Below, piece after piece: positions 61,186-64,000 of a DNA stretch of 64,000 nucleotides. The translations under genes were made by a program, and so were the position numbers. The notes beneath the pieces were generated by a model. It was not told where the DNA came from, made no database searches, and saw only the letters and a program-made list of their open reading frames with translations. Positions within the stretch are counted from its first letter, which is position 1, and the number at the start of each line of letters is the position of its first letter. The stretch is from an uncultured Selenomonadales bacterium (GTDB taxonomy: Bacteria; Bacillota; Negativicutes; Selenomonadales; Selenomonadaceae): positions 1-64,000 of the forward strand of contig OMWN01000063.1 in assembly GCA_900314765.1 (NCBI GenBank). The letters run 5' to 3'.

Positions 61186-61569
61186 ATGAGTTTTAAGCTG
61201 AAATCTTTTGATCATATTGTCATCACGACGGCTGATGTAGCTGCGTGTATCAAATTTTATCGTGATGTGCTTGGGATGCGTCATGTATTCGCTGATGGGC
61301 GTCACGCATTTTATTTTGGTGATGTGAAAATCAATGTGCACACAAGGCCAGCGGAGTTTTTGCCTGCTGCTTCGTATCCATTGGCGGGCAGTCTTGATAT
61401 ATGTCTCATCACCGATGATGATATAGAGAATGTGAAGCGTGAAATAGAGGAAAAGGGATGGCCGATAGAAGTGGGACCAGTGGAGAGAAACGGGGCAAAG
61501 GGGAGGATGATGAGCGTGTACCTGCGCGACGCAGACGGCAATCTTATTGAGGTTGCGACGTATGAATAA
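61186..61569 (+). CDS. VOC/glyoxalase-fold protein
   Basis: A 127-residue vicinal-oxygen-chelate protein. SFDHIVITTADVAACIKFYR is the typical opening (metal His in FDH), RHAFYFGDVKINVH the middle strand, and YLRDADGNLIEVA the closing strand with the metal Glu. Relatives include glyoxalases, dioxygenases and fosfomycin-resistance enzymes; the role here is not determined. AGGAGGG before the ATG at 61186 selects the start. A 25-nt dyad lies 11 nt after its stop. Confidence 0.88.
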   Translation: MSFKLKSFDHIVITTADVAACIKFYRDVLGMRHVFADGRHAFYFGDVKINVHTRPAEFLPAASYPLAGSLDICLITDDDIENVKREIEEKGWPIEVGPVERNGAKGRMMSVYLRDADGNLIEVATYE

Positions 61570-61580
61570 TCATTCATGTG

Positions 61581-61605
61581 AATTTGTACCCGTCGGGTAC
61601 AAATT
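61581..61605. repeat. 25-nt dyad, copy 4
   Basis: Identical to the copies at 25852 and 38534; located directly after the VOC gene. Confidence 0.85.
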
Positions 61606-61677
61606 CAAAATCACGATTTTTGGAGCTGAAAAATGCGAGCGATTTTGGTGGATTTTCACGAGGTTTTTATAAATTTA

Positions 61678-61706
61678 TTGTCCAAAAATCATTCCTGTGA
61701 TAGAAT
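61678..61706 (+). promoter_or_regulatory. Promoter of the second par operon
   Basis: TTGTCC, 17 nt, TAGAAT, about 70 nt before the parA start, in an AT-rich stretch. Confidence 0.55.
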
Positions 61707-61773
61707 GGTAGGCAATTAAATATGATTTGTGTTTGATGACAAAAATCTATCATACGGAGGAATTTTGATAGAG

Positions 61774-62682
61774 ATGGAAACAAAGATTATCCTGTTCGTC
61801 AATCAGAAGGGCGGAAGCGCAAAATCAACGTCTGTTGCGGCGATTGGAGATGTTTTCGCGCGCAAGCTGAAAAAGAGGACGCTTCTCATTGACTCTGACC
61901 CGCAGGCGACGCTGTCACGGCGATTTGGCTACTGCATAGGCGAGATGCCGGAGGTAAGCCTCGATATGTATCTCGTGAATGAGATGGAAGCGCGCCACGG
62001 GCAGGCTGAGCACTTGCCAGCAAGCGTATTCGTAAGCGAGGCACTCAGCAACGTCTCCAAGGAGCCGCATATATATCGCAATAAAAAAGGCGAGTCGATG
62101 CTCAATATTATTTGCGCGTCCGACAAACTCGAGGATGCGTATACGAGGATGCAGATTGACTCGAACAGCGGCGACGGCATCATACGAAAACTGCTCCTAG
62201 AGCTTTGTGACGATAAGCGCTACGACTATATTCTCATAGACACGAGACCGTCCATCAATTATTCATTTGGGCAGCTGCTTCTCGGTAGCGACTATGTCAT
62301 CGTGCCATCGACGACAAGCGACGAGACGATTCGCGGCGCGAATTCCATTGGTGAGAATTATAATGTCGCGCTCGAGAAAAAGAGCGAGTATGGGCGGCGG
62401 AACACGCTCGATTTCCTCGGCATATTCACGAGCATGGTGAGGACAGGGACGAAACTCGGCCGCGAGCTGCAGGAGCATCCAGAGCATTTCTATGGAAATA
62501 ACCCGAGCTTCGAGTCGATTATTCCATTCAATCAAGATGTTAATAATTCTGAGCAGAAGATGGCGCCCGTGACGCTCGCGTATCCGCGCTCCGTCGCTGC
62601 GAAGGCGTATGAGAAGCTCGCGAAGGAAATACTGAAAAAGATAGAAAAGCTCGTGAAGGAAGCAGGTGAGAAGAATGGGTGA
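61774..62682 (+). CDS. parA: ParA-type partition ATPase (copy 2)
   Basis: A 302-residue ParA relative of the protein at 29986. The deviant Walker A reads QKGGSAKST, A' SDPQATLSRRFGY, and Walker B ILIDTRPS, where copy 1 has IDMAPG. Both end with matching (I/F)NQDVNN...PVT and KAEILKKIE-like segments, so they share ancestry. GGAGG lies 4 nt before a TTG at 61765 and 13 nt before the ATG at 61774, so the true start is uncertain. Codon use is GC-rich, unlike copy 1. Confidence 0.9.
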   Translation: METKIILFVNQKGGSAKSTSVAAIGDVFARKLKKRTLLIDSDPQATLSRRFGYCIGEMPEVSLDMYLVNEMEARHGQAEHLPASVFVSEALSNVSKEPHIYRNKKGESMLNIICASDKLEDAYTRMQIDSNSGDGIIRKLLLELCDDKRYDYILIDTRPSINYSFGQLLLGSDYVIVPSTTSDETIRGANSIGENYNVALEKKSEYGRRNTLDFLGIFTSMVRTGTKLGRELQEHPEHFYGNNPSFESIIPFNQDVNNSEQKMAPVTLAYPRSVAAKAYEKLAKEILKKIEKLVKEAGEKNG

Positions 62683-63775
62683 GGCTTTCAAGAGAATCGG
62701 CGGCGAGTCGTATACGAAGACGACGGGCAACGTGTTCAGCGACATGAAGGAGAAAGACGACAGACTGGCGAGGCTCCGCCAGCGCGCGGCGAAAGCGCCG
62801 GAGCCAGACGAAAGAAAGGAAGACACGACGCTCGACAACATCAATGCGGTCGTCGGCGCGGCGAGGGAGCAGAGCATACCGCTCGACGAGCTCACGACGA
62901 TAGATGAGTTCAGGCCAGACTGGAATGTGTTCCCCCCCGTCGACGATGAGAAAATGCAGGAAATCGCGCAGTCGATATACAACTATGGCCTGCTCCATCG
63001 TATCACGGTGTGGGCGCAGCAGGGCGGCCGCTACATCATACTCGGCGGCCACACGCGCATGAGGGCGTACCGCTATATTCTTTCGCTCGTGCCAGACGAT
63101 GAGAAAGACCGCTTCACCTCCATCCCCGCGAAGGTGTATGGCGCAGAGCAGCTTACGGAGGATGACGCGCACAGGATTTTTCTCGTGAGCAACATCGACC
63201 AGCGGCAATTCTCGACGAGGACGACGGTCAACGCATACAGCGCGATGATGAAGCTCGAGAAACGGAAGGTGTTCTACGGCAAGGGCGTTTTCGCGAAGGA
63301 CTCTGTTGCGCGCCAGGCGAATGTCAGACCGACGACGCTGTACCGCTATCTGAGGCTCAATCACCTCGTCGATGGGCTCATGAAAGCCGTCGAGGATAAA
63401 AAAATCAACATCCGCGTTGGCGTCGAGCTTTCGTTTCTTGCGCCAGAGCTGCAGGAATATGTGCTCAAGAAATGCGACATCTCAAAGCTCACGGAAAAAG
63501 TCGCGGCAGGGATGCACCGCAAAGCTAAAACGAAAGAAGATGTTGACGACATCATCGACGTATGGCGCGGCCTCGACACGCTCGTGAAGCAAAAGCTCAC
63601 CGTCATGCTGAACGTGCACGGCGACTACGACGTCATACCGCTCGTCGTGCCGCGCGACAAGAAAGACGAGCTGACCGAGAAAATCAAGTACTCTGTCTCG
63701 CACATGCGAATAGACACGGACATAAAAAAGACGATGCTCGACGGCATCGATAACACGACGGTGAAGGTAAAGTAA
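62675..63775 (+). CDS. parB: ParB-type partition protein (copy 2)
   Basis: A 366-residue ParB partner. Its ATG overlaps the parA stop by 8 nt. The N-terminal 75 residues are charged; the ParB/Srx core follows with GGHTRMRAYRY, then a helix-turn-helix around SVARQANVRPTTLYRYLRL, and a C-terminal region ending in a Lys/Asp-rich tail. The order and spacing of motifs equal those of copy 1, including the unusual GGHTR. Whether the two systems recognise different centromeres is unknown. Confidence 0.9.
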   Translation: MGEAFKRIGGESYTKTTGNVFSDMKEKDDRLARLRQRAAKAPEPDERKEDTTLDNINAVVGAAREQSIPLDELTTIDEFRPDWNVFPPVDDEKMQEIAQSIYNYGLLHRITVWAQQGGRYIILGGHTRMRAYRYILSLVPDDEKDRFTSIPAKVYGAEQLTEDDAHRIFLVSNIDQRQFSTRTTVNAYSAMMKLEKRKVFYGKGVFAKDSVARQANVRPTTLYRYLRLNHLVDGLMKAVEDKKINIRVGVELSFLAPELQEYVLKKCDISKLTEKVAAGMHRKAKTKEDVDDIIDVWRGLDTLVKQKLTVMLNVHGDYDVIPLVVPRDKKDELTEKIKYSVSHMRIDTDIKKTMLDGIDNTTVKVK

Positions 63776-63783
63776 AGGATGAA

Positions 63784-63876
63784 ATGCACTATGGAGCGCT
63801 ACGATTTCTCCAGGATATAGTGCTTGCGGAGGACGGTTTCTTAACCTATAATAAAAGCGGGGAAACACTTATTTGA
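63784..63876 (+). CDS. Possible 30-residue peptide after parB
   Basis: An ATG 9 nt after the parB stop, preceded by AAGGA, opens MHYGALRFLQDIVLAEDGFL and ten more residues. Inverted arms GCACTAT/ATAGTGC lie inside, and the promoter of the next gene overlaps its end, so it may be only regulatory DNA. Confidence 0.22.
   Translation: MHYGALRFLQDIVLAEDGFLTYNKSGETLI
63824..63852 (+). promoter_or_regulatory. Promoter of the AbrB-like gene
   Basis: TTGCGG, 17 nt, TATAAT, about 55 nt before the ATG of the partial gene at the window end. Confidence 0.65.
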
Positions 63877-63906
63877 GATATGTCTAGATATGGGGAGGTC
63901 TTTATC

Positions 63907-64000
63907 ATGATGGCGGCAACCCTTCCAGATACATTTATCGATAATGCCAAGGTAATGGCAAAGGGACAAATCACTATTCCTAAGGACGTGCGGGAAGTGC
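63907..64000 (+). CDS. AbrB/MazE-like antitoxin, partial (runs off window)
   Basis: The first 31 residues are visible: MMAATLPDTFIDNAKVMAKG then QITIPKDVREV. The last part is the swapped-hairpin DNA-binding motif of SpoVT/AbrB domains as found in MazE-type antitoxins. GGGGAGG 8 nt upstream supports the start. A toxin gene may follow outside the window, which would fit plasmid maintenance next to a par operon. Confidence 0.8.
   Translation, partial: MMAATLPDTFIDNAKVMAKGQITIPKDVREV

Overview
The window looks like a segment of a large plasmid or chromid (less likely the chromosome) from a diderm Firmicute of the Negativicutes, most probably a Selenomonas-like member of the Selenomonadaceae. The reasons are a two-partner secretion pair that needs an outer membrane, sitting beside Firmicute-type families (DUF3793, CD1871A-type CXXC protein, the ycsF/kip pyroglutamate genes), a flagellar hook gene, and a complete theta-type replication module (Rep_3 initiator with iterons, ParA/ParB). 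The organism is inferred from gene content only; no rRNA or other marker gene is present.

Layout. (1) 0.3-25.3 kb, all minus strand: a TpsB outer-membrane transporter, an 18.75-kb gene for a giant LktA/FHA-like TpsA adhesin, a TPM-domain protein with LemA, a small helical protein, a polysaccharide deacetylase and a small membrane protein. (2) 25.4-32.0 kb: an AT-rich replication module. Iteron arrays lie on both sides of the rep gene; two decayed small genes, a candidate small RNA and a ParA/ParB operon follow. (3) 32.2-44.2 kb: mixed housekeeping-like genes. These are an LDH-family dehydrogenase, YjbQ, a Fur-box-linked DUF3793 gene, a lone flgE, a Na/Pi cotransporter, thioredoxin reductase plus glutaredoxin, an Rpn-type nuclease with a duplicated tail, an FMN flavoprotein, a CXXC/4Fe-4S/TlpA redox cassette and a cupin. 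(4) 44.4-61.0 kb: a nitrogen-scavenging island. On the minus strand it holds the 5-oxoproline operon (pxpA, an NRAMP-like transporter, DUF1445, pxpB, pxpC, accB, accC). On the plus strand it holds a sodium symporter, an M20 amidohydrolase/carbamoylase, an FAD oxidoreductase with its own EtfBA, an ion-transporter-superfamily permease and an asparaginase. (5) 61.2-64.0 kb: a VOC protein, a second and GC-richer ParA/ParB pair, and the start of an AbrB/MazE-like antitoxin.

Themes. Region 4 reads as one metabolic unit: import and opening of cyclic or amide nitrogen compounds to amino acids and ammonia, with electrons from an FAD enzyme passed to ETF. Three of its transcription units (pxpA, the symporter, the permease) share one leader design: a good sigma-70 promoter, a short leader, an intrinsic-terminator hairpin, then the gene. 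Two intergenic repeat families run through the window: a MITE-like element of about 220-350 bp with CCCTCTCCG termini, and a 25-nt perfect dyad found mostly just after genes. Two complete and related Par systems in 64 kb suggest a fused or composite replicon.
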